This document shows positions 1 to 6,643 of a DNA stretch of 11,971 nt, piece by piece. Source of the DNA: Desulfobacteraceae bacterium. GTDB lineage: Bacteria > Desulfobacterota > DSM-4660 > Desulfatiglandales > HGW-15. Numbering within the stretch: the first letter of the stretch is position 1; every line of letters starts with the position of its first letter. The notes under the pieces were generated by a model. The model did not search any database. It saw nothing but the letters and a program-made list of their open reading frames with translations, and was not told where the DNA came from. Position numbers and translations under genes: made by a program. The stretch covers positions 1 to 11,971 of the forward strand of contig RPPU01000077.1 of NCBI GenBank assembly GCA_003819975.1, read 5' to 3'.

Positions 1-216
1 AAATTCTTCAATGGCTTGATCGTGATCATTGGACAGGATGTATTGAATGCCTTTAAAAAAAGCTCCATCCCCCTCCCGGTCCAGTTTGCTCCGGCGCTGT
101 TGCCGCAAACGGCCCAAACGACCCAAAATCATGCCGAGCATGAAGGCACCTGCAATAATGAGCTCCCAGCGCAGATGCGCCGGATTCGAAACCCATTGCC
201 AAAGGTGCTGAAGCAT
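1..216 (-). CDS. lapB: Lipopolysaccharide assembly protein B (LapB/YciM), N-terminal part
   Basis: The first 72 codons of a minus-strand gene run off the left edge. Residues about 17-34 are hydrophobic and form an N-terminal membrane anchor (LIIAGAFMLGMILGRL). A basic stretch follows (RLRQQRRSKLDREGD), then the first TPR-like helix (FFKGIQYILSNDHDQAIEEF), which is how LapB/YciM proteins begin. LapB is a membrane-tethered TPR/rubredoxin-like protein; in enterobacteria it guides FtsH-dependent control of LpxC and so of lipopolysaccharide synthesis. The start is ATG at 216. An AAGG ribosome-binding site overlaps the lapA stop codon, and only 11 bases separate the two genes, so they are probably cotranscribed and translationally coupled. 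The lapA neighbour strongly supports the call. The C-terminal TPRs and metal-binding tail lie outside the window and cannot be checked. Confidence 0.82.
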   Translation of the reverse strand, partial: MLQHLWQWVSNPAHLRWELIIAGAFMLGMILGRLGRLRQQRRSKLDREGDGAFFKGIQYILSNDHDQAIEEF

Positions 217-227
217 TGACGCTTACC

Positions 228-569
228 TTATTTCATTTCCTCTTTATATCCGGGTAACTCATTGGAAGTAATCGGCAGGTTTCTGAGGGAGTTTAATTCT
301 TTGTCTTTTTCCTTAATGGCCCGCTTGATGGCGTTAATATCCCTCTTTAGGTTGTAATGGTCCATCACGCTGAAAATGGCCATGGCCACAAGCCCAGCGG
401 CAAAGAATACACCGATAATCGCCCAAAGCGGCACGGACAAACTGAAATTTAAGAGGATCAGTTTACCCTCGAACGGCACGCTGGTCGTCAAAGATTCGAT
501 ATTCTGAACCGCTAAAGCCAGTAAGATAATGAACAAGATAATAACCGCAAAGCCTTTCGCAATTTTCAT
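228..569 (-). CDS. lapA: LapA-domain (DUF1049) inner-membrane protein
   Basis: This 113-residue protein has the LapA layout. TM helix 1 is at about 7-23 (FAVIILFIILLALAVQN), followed by a short polar loop, TM helix 2 at about 48-68 (PLWAIIGVFFAAGLVAMAIFS), and a charged coiled-coil tail at about 72-97 (LKRDINAIKRAIKEKDKEL). The AVQN at the end of TM1 is typical of the family. LapA acts with LapB in lipopolysaccharide assembly and its regulation at the inner membrane. A strong AGGAGGT ribosome-binding site precedes the ATG at 569. lapB follows after 11 bases. The HIT-family gene lies upstream on the same strand, 79 bases away; I see no clear promoter in that gap, so readthrough from the promoter near 1675 is possible. 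The family call is firm; the exact role in this organism is inferred. Confidence 0.85.
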   Translation of the reverse strand: MKIAKGFAVIILFIILLALAVQNIESLTTSVPFEGKLILLNFSLSVPLWAIIGVFFAAGLVAMAIFSVMDHYNLKRDINAIKRAIKEKDKELNSLRNLPITSNELPGYKEEMK

Positions 570-648
570 GATGGACCTCCTCAGAACTGATATGGATGAT
601 TTATTTTAATAACTGATCCAAAATGGATAGTTTTAATATTCTTTGCTT

Positions 649-1125
649 CTAATAATGCTCCAGCAGTTTTTTATATGTTTGTTCAATGTGCTCGGGAATA
701 ACCCGGACATCCCCCATAACCGTCATCAGGTTCGTATCCCCATTCCACCGCGGAACCACGTGAAAATGAAGGTGGTCTTCCATCCCGGCGCCGGCCACGC
801 GGCCCAGGTTCAACCCCACGTTAAACCCTTCGGGCTTCATCACTTTCTTCAATATCAAAATGCTTTCGCTGACCAAATGCATTAACTCCGCCAATTCCGC
901 TTCCGTCAGGATTTCCAGACCCGCGGCATGTTTTAGAGGCGCAACAAGCAGGTGCCCGTTGTTATAAGGATAGCGATTCATCATCACCAGGCTGTGCAGC
1001 CCGGTTTTTAAAATGAGTCTTTCTGCATCGCTCTTGCGATTCTCAACCGGACAAAATATGCAACCGTTCTCCTTATTGTCGGAAAGAACATATTCCACTC
1101 TCCAGGGCGCCCACATTACTTTCAT
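649..1125 (-). CDS. HIT family protein, probable Ap4A/nucleotide phosphorylase-hydrolase
   Basis: The 158-residue protein begins MKVMWAPWRVEYV, typical of the bacterial Ap4A phosphorylase-like branch of the histidine triad family. A zinc-type CIFC pair sits at residues 22-25. The triad HLHFHVVPRW has His118, His120 (expected nucleophile) and His122. The preceding NVGLNLGRVAGAGMEDH segment matches the family nucleotide-binding loop. Such enzymes cleave dinucleoside polyphosphates or nucleoside phosphoramidates in the cytoplasm; the true substrate cannot be read from sequence. The frame stays open 43 codons upstream, but that stretch overlaps the next gene and is not HIT-like. The ATG at 1125 has AAAGGA placed correctly before it, so I use that start. 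It lies 17 bases after the metallophosphoesterase stop, so the two are very likely one operon. The family call is sure; the activity is moderately sure. Confidence 0.9.
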   Translation of the reverse strand: MKVMWAPWRVEYVLSDNKENGCIFCPVENRKSDAERLILKTGLHSLVMMNRYPYNNGHLLVAPLKHAAGLEILTEAELAELMHLVSESILILKKVMKPEGFNVGLNLGRVAGAGMEDHLHFHVVPRWNGDTNLMTVMGDVRVIPEHIEQTYKKLLEHY

Positions 1126-1141
1126 AAAAAAAGGTCCTTTT

Positions 1142-1618
1142 TCAGATCCGAATGATCTCGCCTTGTATGTGCTCCCCGATATGCAACAGGCCGATGGAAT
1201 GGGCGCCGGAAGAGGAATACCCGAAAGCCGCTCCCGGGTTGAAAAAAAGCACACCGTCTTTCAGATGATTGGCGGCCCGATGGGAATGGCCGTAAACGAT
1301 CACATCCACATCGTCGAATTCAGGACTAATCCGGTCCTCGATCAGGTCCGGAGCTCCCCAACCATGGATCAAACCCAGGCGATAAGCATCGATTTGGATC
1401 ACTTTTTTAACCGGCAAAGCCGCTTTAACCTCCGGATGGTCCATGTTGCCCTGAACCCCATGAAAGCCTTTGCGATTAAAATAGGCCCAGAGGTCTTTGC
1501 CGATAAAATCGCCGGCATGAAAAATAAGATCCACATCCTTTAAATAATGTTCGCAAACTTCAACAACCCTGGTTTCGACTTTTTGCAGGTGCGTATCCGA
1601 CAAAACGCCTATCTTCAT
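1142..1618 (-). CDS. YfcE/MJ0936-type metallophosphoesterase
   Basis: A compact 158-residue calcineurin-like phosphoesterase carrying every metal-site motif in order: SDTH (Asp8, His10), HAGD (Asp37), GNMD (Asn58), IHGWG (His85) and YGHSHRA (His111, His113), then FNPGA near the end. The length fits the YfcE/MJ0936 family of manganese- or nickel-dependent phosphodiesterases, which act on model substrates such as bis-pNPP and whose physiological substrate is usually unknown. The ATG at 1618 opens directly into the MKIGVLSDTH strand, so the start is well placed, although the ribosome-binding site is weak (a GAGG about 13 bases upstream). A promoter-like site lies about 45 bases upstream. The HIT-family hydrolase follows 16 bases downstream, suggesting a small operon for nucleotide or phosphodiester housekeeping. 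Confidence 0.9.
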   Translation of the reverse strand: MKIGVLSDTHLQKVETRVVEVCEHYLKDVDLIFHAGDFIGKDLWAYFNRKGFHGVQGNMDHPEVKAALPVKKVIQIDAYRLGLIHGWGAPDLIEDRISPEFDDVDVIVYGHSHRAANHLKDGVLFFNPGAAFGYSSSGAHSIGLLHIGEHIQGEIIRI

Positions 1619-1661
1619 GGCAAAGATGGGTAACCTCGCTTAACTCCTTAATTTCTTTAAG

Positions 1662-1689
1662 AGTATAGCAGCCTTGAAAAAAAAGACAA
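1662..1689 (-). promoter_or_regulatory. Sigma70-like promoter for the phosphoesterase-HIT operon
   Basis: Read on the minus strand, TTGTCT (1689-1684) and TATACT (1667-1662) are separated by 16 bases. A TG dinucleotide sits one base before the -10, making an extended -10 (TGCTATACT). It lies in the 136-base gap upstream of the metallophosphoesterase gene, giving a leader of roughly 35-40 bases. An AAGGAG lies in that leader but about 25 bases from the ATG, too far to serve it. Confidence 0.55.
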
Positions 1690-1754
1690 GCATTATCCGA
1701 GTTCGATCCTAACTATTTATAAAATAGAGAATTTTTAAATAATTACAGCTGGTT

Positions 1755-2477
1755 TTATCTAAAATGGACAAGTTCCACATCACCCCAAGCCGCTATTTTA
1801 TCTTGCATAATAGCCACAACACCGCTGACCCCTTTTAATGGTTGGGCCCATTGGGCAATATGATCCAGATCGGCTTTTTGCTTGATCCGATTGCCTAAAG
1901 CCGTGGCCGCGCTGTCCGCAAGAACCGCTGATGCCGCCAAAATACAAATCGCATCCGCCCGGCCGAAACTAAGCGAATGACCTACGGTTCCTGACGAACA
2001 ACAGACACCCAGAGGCATTTGTTTTTTATGAACTTGGATGCCGATTCGGCCGCTAAAGGGGGATGAACCGGCTGATATGGAAACAGTCGTATCCCGATCG
2101 ACCTTTAAAAAAATATCCCCGCCGTTTTCAATAATAACTTGTTTTGTAAAATCTTTGAGAAGCGCCCGGCCGACAAATTGCGCGATGGCGCCGGCCACGG
2201 CCGCCATGGGGCCTACACCGGCGGTTCGGGTGGCCTCAATCATCTCTTGAATCATCTGGGGGGCAAAAGGATCAATCGGATAGGGTTCCAGAGTGGTTAA
2301 AAAAAGCGGATAGGCCTGGATATAGGTCTCAAGTTGATGACGATATTCCAAGACCAGATCATGGGTTGTTTTAAATAAGTCATGGTCGGCACTCACCCAT
2401 AAATCCGTTTCTTTGACCATGACCTGAAATGAAACCAGTCCGCGCGCCTTAACCTGTTTACGATAAATGCGTTCCAT
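1755..2477 (-). CDS. UPF0280 (ApbE-like) family protein
   Basis: A 240-residue protein of the UPF0280 family, distantly related to the ApbE flavin transferase fold. Hallmark segments in order: a Thr/Ala/Gly loop at 84-100 (RTAGVGPMAAVAGAIAQ), ENGGDIFL at 117-124, SAGSSPFSGRIGI at 135-147, SSGTVGHSLSFGRADA at 161-176 and DSAATALGN at 188-196. The Gly-Asp of NGGD and the TVGHS/GRADA segments match ApbE-type nucleotide-binding positions, but no member I know of has an established reaction, so I claim none. The frame is open 37 codons further upstream, but that part crosses an inverted repeat and hairpins and is not family-like. The ATG at 2477 opens MERIYRKQVKARGLVSF, the expected N-terminus, with a modest AAGAAG ribosome-binding site. 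It stands alone, about 150 bases downstream of fabH and 136 bases upstream of the phosphoesterase. Confidence 0.85.
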   Translation of the reverse strand: MERIYRKQVKARGLVSFQVMVKETDLWVSADHDLFKTTHDLVLEYRHQLETYIQAYPLFLTTLEPYPIDPFAPQMIQEMIEATRTAGVGPMAAVAGAIAQFVGRALLKDFTKQVIIENGGDIFLKVDRDTTVSISAGSSPFSGRIGIQVHKKQMPLGVCCSSGTVGHSLSFGRADAICILAASAVLADSAATALGNRIKQKADLDHIAQWAQPLKGVSGVVAIMQDKIAAWGDVELVHFR

Positions 2478-2499
2478 CTTTAGACTTCTTATTCCAAAA

Positions 2500-2517
2500 T
2501 ATCGACAGTTGTCGATA
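2500..2517. promoter_or_regulatory. 18-bp inverted repeat upstream of the UPF0280 gene, possible operator
   Basis: TATCGACA-GT-TGTCGATA is a perfect 8-bp inverted repeat around a 2-bp centre, starting 23 bases upstream of the chosen UPF0280 start. Its size and symmetry fit a dimeric repressor site. No matching regulator is in the window, so the role is inferred from symmetry and position only. Confidence 0.35.
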
Positions 2518-2559
2518 ACCGGAAGGTAAGTAATGATCGATACTCTATCATACGGATAT

Positions 2560-2584
2560 ATTCCGGCAATTCCTTTGCCGGAAT
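2560..2584. repeat. Perfect 10-bp stem hairpin between fabH and the UPF0280 gene
   Basis: ATTCCGGCAA (2560-2569) and TTGCCGGAAT (2575-2584) are perfect inverted repeats around a 5-base loop. In the minus-strand transcript the hairpin lies downstream of fabH and about 80 bases upstream of the UPF0280 start. No U-run follows, so it is not a textbook terminator. It may stabilise an mRNA end or act in the leader. Confidence 0.5.
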
Positions 2585-2589
2585 GCATG

Positions 2590-2623
2590 TTTTATTGATC
2601 CTGGATTTTCAGGATCGATAAAA
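2590..2623 (-). terminator. 14-bp hairpin just after fabH, probable transcript end
   Basis: TTTTATTGATCCTG (2590-2603) pairs with CAGGATCGATAAAA (2610-2623) over 14 positions with one G-T pair and a 6-base loop. It begins 3 bases after the fabH stop codon, the usual place for a terminator. The outer A/T pairs make it look the same on both strands, but there is no separate U-tract, so intrinsic termination is only probable. Confidence 0.4.
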
Positions 2624-2626
2624 CAT

Positions 2627-3628
2627 TTAGATGGCCCATTTGACGATTGAGGAACCCCAGGTCAATCCGGCTCCGAAAGCAGCCAGTAAAATATGGTCCC
2701 CCTTTTTAAAATATCCCAACCGGTTGGCTTCATCAAGAGCGATCGGCACGGAAGCGGAAGAAGTATTTCCATACTTATGAACATTGGTATAAACTTTTTC
2801 CATGGGGAATTTCAAAGCCTTGGCCATGGCTTTGATGATTCTAAGATTGGCTTGATGGGGAACAAAAAATGAAATGTCATCACTGCTTAACCCATTATGC
2901 TTCAAGGCCTCTTCGGCAATGCCGGCTAAATATTCAACCGCTCTTTTAAAAAGGGGGTTGCCGTCCATATGCAATTTAAACGGTTTTTGCGCCACATCGC
3001 GCAAAATATCCGGGACCGGGTTGTTCCCGTCCGAGGCATACAGCAATTCCCAAAGATTGCCGTCGGCCTTCAGATGCGTGGACAGAATACCGGTTTGTTC
3101 CTGACCGGCGCGCAACACGACCGCGCCGGCGCCGTCGCCTAATAATACGCAGGTACTCCGGTCTTGCCAGTTCAGGATAGAGGAAAGCCGTTCAGCCCCC
3201 AAAACAAGAGCGATTTTACCGGATCCGACTCGAATCGCATTATCCGCCATGGCCAAGGCATATAAAAAACCGGTGCACCCGGCCGAAATATCGAACGCCG
3301 CCGCATGCACGGCTCCCAACTCCTTTTGCACCATACAGGCGATGGAAGGAAATTGCATATCCGGCGTGACCGTACCCACAACAATCATATCGATTTGATC
3401 AGGTGAAATCCCCGCCATTTCAAGGGCTTTTTGAGCAGCGCGCGTTCCTAAATCCGTGGTCGATTCTTTTTCGTTTTTTGAAGCGATCCGGCGTTCCTTT
3501 ATCCCGGTTCGTTTCACAATCCACTCTTCATCGGTCTCGACAAATGATTCAAGCTCTTTGTTCAAAAGGATTCTTTTGGGCGTGCTTGAACCGGTTCCTA
3601 TAATTTGGGCCCTTAGCGCCATTTTCAT
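2627..3628 (-). CDS. fabH: 3-oxoacyl-ACP synthase III (KAS III, FabH)
   Basis: This 333-residue protein has the complete KAS III catalytic triad: Cys118 in DISAGCTGF, His258 in VPHQANLRI and Asn288 in YGNTSSAS. Other family segments are IIGTGSSTPKR near the N-terminus, EWIVKRTGIKERRIA, LLGDGAGAVVL and the C-terminal AAFGAGLTWGSSIVKW. FabH condenses an acyl-CoA primer with malonyl-ACP to start type II fatty acid synthesis in the cytoplasm. It is not within a fab operon here: its neighbours are an HDOD protein and UPF0280, and it has its own promoter-like site and a hairpin after the stop. Two starts are possible, ATG at 3628 (AGGA 8 bases upstream) and ATG at 3622 (GAGG 7 bases upstream). Length and motifs are normal. 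Orthologues outside fab clusters sometimes use non-acetyl primers, which cannot be judged here. Confidence 0.95.
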   Translation of the reverse strand: MKMALRAQIIGTGSSTPKRILLNKELESFVETDEEWIVKRTGIKERRIASKNEKESTTDLGTRAAQKALEMAGISPDQIDMIVVGTVTPDMQFPSIACMVQKELGAVHAAAFDISAGCTGFLYALAMADNAIRVGSGKIALVLGAERLSSILNWQDRSTCVLLGDGAGAVVLRAGQEQTGILSTHLKADGNLWELLYASDGNNPVPDILRDVAQKPFKLHMDGNPLFKRAVEYLAGIAEEALKHNGLSSDDISFFVPHQANLRIIKAMAKALKFPMEKVYTNVHKYGNTSSASVPIALDEANRLGYFKKGDHILLAAFGAGLTWGSSIVKWAI

Positions 3629-3671
3629 ACCTCATTTCCTGTGAAAAAATTCACTATTTTGAGAAAAATTG

Positions 3672-3700
3672 AAGATAGGAAAAAGATGAAGGGCTGTCAA
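3672..3700 (-). promoter_or_regulatory. Sigma70-like promoter of fabH
   Basis: On the minus strand a consensus -35 TTGACA (3700-3695) and a -10 TATCTT (3677-3672) are separated by exactly 17 bases, in the 117-base gap between the HDOD gene end and the fabH start. Expected initiation is near 3665, giving a leader of about 37 bases. Confidence 0.65.
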
Positions 3701-3745
3701 GAAATAAACAGGTAGGATCTAAAACCTTCCAAAAACCTTTGGGGA

Positions 3746-4774
3746 TCAATCTTTTTTCTGAACCTCTTCCGACACTTTCTGAACCGATTCAACCACTTCG
3801 GCGATCAGGCTTGGAATATCTTCCTCGCCCAATTGCAGAAAAGGCATGGTCTCGGGATCGACGGAATACTGCATCCCGTCTATGCCGGTGCCGATACCGC
3901 TCATCAGGGTGATGACATCGGCCATATGGATGATATGCGCCAGCTTGCTTTCCCCGGAACGCGAGGGCTGATGATGGTAGCGGATGGCGACGGCAAAGGA
4001 GTCGGGAATATTCCAATTCTTGCATAATTCCGCGGCGATTTCAGCGTGGTCAAAACCCAGCGCCTGTTTTTCAGCCGCCAGAAAATTTCCCGCGGCACTC
4101 AGCAGAACGTGCTGAAAATCGGTCCGCCTTTCAACCACATACTTATCGAGCACCAGTTTGCCCATGTCGTGAATAAGCCCTGCGGCAAACGAGTCATCTT
4201 CCAAAGCAGGTTCCTTTTTTCTGGCGATCATTTTTGAAGCAAAAGCGACTCCCAATGAATGTTGCCACAATTCACCCGGGTCCAGACCGTAACCCGGCAT
4301 CTCGTTTCCTAAAACACTTAAAGATCCGGCCATGGTGACTATTTCATTCAAGGTCTTGTGGCCCAAAACCATTGTGGCATGTTGAATCGAGGAAATCTTG
4401 CCCACAAACCCGTAATAAGCGGAATTGGCTAATTGCAGGATTTTGGTCGCAATGGCGGGATCGGTTTCAAGTACTCTGGCCAGAGTATCGAAACCGGAAT
4501 TGGGATCCGCCATAATTTCCCGAGCCTTGAAAACAGTCTGCGGCATGGGCGGCAGGTCTCGGACGGTCTTTAAAATTTTCTTCTTCAACTCATCGCCCAC
4601 CGGATGATTCGGTTCGGTCGGGTCGCTTCCGGCCGCTTCAGGCAGCACGGAACGAAGATCGATCTCCACAACGGTCTTACAAGCCTGACAAGGAAAAGCA
4701 AACGATTGATCCTTCGGTAACCGCTCTTCGGGAATATTGTAGATTTTTTTACAGTTGGAGCACTCTATTTTCAA
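3746..4774 (-). CDS. HDOD-domain signalling protein with N-terminal zinc finger
   Basis: A 342-residue protein. The first 40 residues form an MJ0042-type zinc finger with Cys5/Cys8 (CSNC) and Cys29/Cys32 (CQAC). After a linker, residues about 65-275 are an HDOD domain: VRDLPPMPQTVFKAREIMADP, ILQLANSAYYG, LWQHSLGVAFASK, AGLIHDMGKLVLDKY, DHAEIAAELCKNW and YHHQP. HD-type histidines and aspartates are retained (His172, His202-Asp203, His243, His267/268, Asp286). HDOD proteins are cytoplasmic output or adaptor modules of bacterial signalling; a specific enzymatic role cannot be assigned. The ATG at 4774 opens the usual MKIECSNC start. A TTG two codons upstream has better spacing from a GAGGG and remains possible. 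The CheD-like gene lies 79 bases upstream on the same strand, so the two probably share a promoter. Confidence 0.88.
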   Translation of the reverse strand: MKIECSNCKKIYNIPEERLPKDQSFAFPCQACKTVVEIDLRSVLPEAAGSDPTEPNHPVGDELKKKILKTVRDLPPMPQTVFKAREIMADPNSGFDTLARVLETDPAIATKILQLANSAYYGFVGKISSIQHATMVLGHKTLNEIVTMAGSLSVLGNEMPGYGLDPGELWQHSLGVAFASKMIARKKEPALEDDSFAAGLIHDMGKLVLDKYVVERRTDFQHVLLSAAGNFLAAEKQALGFDHAEIAAELCKNWNIPDSFAVAIRYHHQPSRSGESKLAHIIHMADVITLMSGIGTGIDGMQYSVDPETMPFLQLGEEDIPSLIAEVVESVQKVSEEVQKKD

Positions 4775-4853
4775 ACCGGCAAACCCTCGTGAACGCGCGA
4801 AAGCATTTGTTTTTCAATAAAGGCGGCCAAACGATGACGGCCTGTTTCTCCTT

Positions 4854-5291
4854 TTAAGTTACTTTGATCTTACCGTTGTCAATATCCAACACCATGGACC
4901 TGATACTGTTGCCTCCGGTCTTATCGAGTTTGATGTCGAGATGCACGCTGGCCATGGCCTCTTTGACCGCCGCGATGATCTTCCCGCTCATATTGGCCGA
5001 ATCCTGCATCCCCAGCATGGTTGCTCCGCCGGCAATGGCAACCGAAAAAGGCGGCTTGCTGCTTTTGGATTCCATCAATTTCACGGCATGCGGAATGGCC
5101 GTATTGGCATACATAATCGGGTTTTGATTTTTAATCGTTGCGGCCCTTGCCGCCAGGATGTGTAAACCGATTCCCACTTTGTGAGCCGGATCAAAAAAAA
5201 TTACACCCACTCCATAGCCGATATGGTCGATGCGCAACAGGCCCGAAGTGGCTAATACACACTGCAAAGCTTTAACGGAAGTTTCACTCAT
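4854..5291 (-). CDS. CheD-like protein lacking the catalytic cysteine
   Basis: The 145-residue protein aligns along its length with chemoreceptor glutamine deamidase CheD: a G-x-x-VGVIFFDPAHKVGIGLH core strand and loop, YANTAIPHAVKLM, AIAGGATM, and a C-terminal TGGNSIRSMVLDIDNGKIKV matching the CheD TGGN..R.V....TGK..V end. The active site is broken. Where CheD has GSC, this protein has GYG (residues 25-27), so the nucleophilic Cys is Gly27. The conserved Thr six residues earlier is Ile21. Only His44 remains. It should therefore not deamidate receptors and may act as a binding protein; CheD also binds CheC-type phosphatases. No chemoreceptor, cheC or cheA is in the window; the downstream partner is the HDOD gene. 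The ATG at 5291 has a weak ribosome-binding site. The homology is my alignment by eye, but the pattern is distinctive. Confidence 0.72.
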   Translation of the reverse strand: MSETSVKALQCVLATSGLLRIDHIGYGVGVIFFDPAHKVGIGLHILAARAATIKNQNPIMYANTAIPHAVKLMESKSSKPPFSVAIAGGATMLGMQDSANMSGKIIAAVKEAMASVHLDIKLDKTGGNSIRSMVLDIDNGKIKVT

Positions 5292-5337
5292 GAATGAAAA
5301 GTTTTCTCACACGATAATCATGATTGGTTAATGATTA

Positions 5338-5366
5338 ATTTTATCAAAATTGTTTAGAATTGTCAA
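5338..5366 (-). promoter_or_regulatory. Sigma70 promoter of the CheD-like/HDOD pair
   Basis: On the minus strand TTGACA (5366-5361) and TAAAAT (5343-5338) are separated by 17 bases, close to consensus. Initiation near 5331 gives a leader of about 40 bases. A perfect 10-bp palindrome AATCATGATT (5316-5325) lies just downstream, in the initial transcribed region. Confidence 0.7.
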
Positions 5367-5418
5367 TAATTATTAAGTTAAACAAAATATTTCAAATTTT
5401 TACATAATTTTATAAGCA

Positions 5419-5447
5419 TTGACTGTTCTAAGTGTATTGAGTATAAT
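5419..5447 (+). promoter_or_regulatory. Sigma70 promoter of the nucleotidyltransferase-ABC unit
   Basis: TTGACT (5419-5424) and a perfect TATAAT (5442-5447) are separated by 17 bases in the AT-rich divergent region. Initiation near 5454 leaves about 49 bases before the ATG at 5503, with no recognisable ribosome-binding site. This is the likely main promoter for the accessory block on the plus strand. Confidence 0.72.
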
Positions 5448-5502
5448 GATTCATAATATTTACACTTTTAAATAATCCATTTAATACAAATTGTCAAATA
5501 TC

Positions 5503-6624
5503 ATGGAATCACATAAAAAATATCTAATTGATCTTCTTACTCCTAATATTCATGCAAACCTGAGTCCAAACACCTCGATGAAGTGGGATAAATTTATAAA
5601 AACAGCATTCGACCAAGGCGTGGCCGCTGCGATTTATCCGGAAATCAGAAATCTCCCGATTCCATTGCCGATTAAGTCTGTTTTCGAAAAAACGTATGAA
5701 ACCGCCCTGGTCTTGAATTTGTCGAATTTGCAGGTCATTGAGCAATTGGAACAGTTTTGCCTGAAAGAACATATCGAGGTCATGACCCTCAAAGGCCTAT
5801 CGCTCTTGGACCAGGTTTACCCCCAAATAGGGTTGCGACCCATGGCCGATATCGATTTGATGATTCGCCCCGATGACCGCTCCCGTTTCGAAACATTGTT
5901 GAATCAATGGGGTTATCGACGATCCGCGCCCTTGGCCCGCCTATTCAACAAAGGTCATAGTACCATCGACCTCCATACTCATGCTTTAAACATTGACCGC
6001 ATTGCCGGCCGGGTTCTGCTCTTTCCCAAAGGCATGGACCCGATTTGGGATCACGCGCAACCCTGGAAACCCGGTTTTCGGTTTGTCAAAAAACCGAATA
6101 AGCCGGATAATCTCCTTTTGCTGAGCCAGCATTTCATGAAACACTCTTTTTCAAAACTAATTTGGCTGGTCGATATTTATCGGTTGCTGCAATCGTTTGA
6201 AAAGCAGGACTGGCAGATATTACCGGAAAGGACCTCGTTTCTGAAACAGGAAAAATGCCTGGCTTATGCCCTTTTTCTTTTAAAGGTGTGTTTCGATTAC
6301 CGCCCGCCGCCCGGAGCCAAGTTTGTTCCCGGCCGGTTGAAATTAAGCCGAATTGAAAAAACGATTTTAAAAAACAGTCTATGGAACCCCGTTCAGACCC
6401 GCACAGGCCCTTTGACCGCTCTTTTTTGTATTCCGGGCATTAAAAACCGAACTCGGTTCGCATGGGAGAACCTGTTTCCCGATAAAAAAGTCGTGAATCA
6501 TGAGTTTAAAAGATATTATGCCGGAAAAAGAATACGGCTTTACCCCATGCGTCTGGTTCAGGCACTAGGCATGACAACCCGTCAACTGATTGGGTTTTTC
6601 ATAACCGGTTTTTTTAAAAAATAA
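5503..6624 (+). CDS. Nucleotidyltransferase-fold family protein (PF14907 type)
   Basis: A 373-residue protein of the uncharacterised nucleotidyltransferase family PF14907. The diagnostic part is at residues about 91-165: VMTLKGLSLLDQVYP, then RPMADIDLMI with the metal-binding Asp116-x-Asp118 pair, a spacer ending in WGY, and IDLHTHAL with the expected aspartate and histidine. Flanking parts are helical and variable, as is usual. Members are common in peptide-modification and polysaccharide loci, including some lasso peptide clusters; the transferred group and acceptor are generally unknown. It is probably in one operon with the ABC exporter 19 bases downstream. The ATG at 5503 is preferred; an in-frame TTG at 5491 is the alternative, and neither has a ribosome-binding site. 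The AT-rich start contrasts with the more GC-rich body. The family call is good; the role in peptide tailoring is inferred from its neighbours. Confidence 0.75.
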   Translation: MESHKKYLIDLLTPNIHANLSPNTSMKWDKFIKTAFDQGVAAAIYPEIRNLPIPLPIKSVFEKTYETALVLNLSNLQVIEQLEQFCLKEHIEVMTLKGLSLLDQVYPQIGLRPMADIDLMIRPDDRSRFETLLNQWGYRRSAPLARLFNKGHSTIDLHTHALNIDRIAGRVLLFPKGMDPIWDHAQPWKPGFRFVKKPNKPDNLLLLSQHFMKHSFSKLIWLVDIYRLLQSFEKQDWQILPERTSFLKQEKCLAYALFLLKVCFDYRPPPGAKFVPGRLKLSRIEKTILKNSLWNPVQTRTGPLTALFCIPGIKNRTRFAWENLFPDKKVVNHEFKRYYAGKRIRLYPMRLVQALGMTTRQLIGFFITGFFKK

Positions 6625-6643
6625 AACGGATTGCGCTTTGCAT

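Noticed and set aside
16..219. 67-codon plus-strand frame at the left edge
   Set aside because: It is the antisense shadow of the lapB start, which has the membrane anchor, TPR sequence and coupling to lapA.
1126..1254. N-terminal extension of the HIT protein
   Set aside because: The extra 43 codons overlap the phosphoesterase gene and are not HIT-like; the ATG at 1125 has a well-placed AAAGGA.
3729..3742. CCAAA-AACC-TTTGG hairpin just after the HDOD gene as a terminator
   Set aside because: Only five pairs, mostly A-T, and a short interrupted T stretch; too weak to call.
4821..4842. GGCC repeats between the CheD-like and HDOD genes as a terminator
   Set aside because: Four-base arms with a 10-base spacer and no U-tract immediately after; more consistent with an operon spacer.
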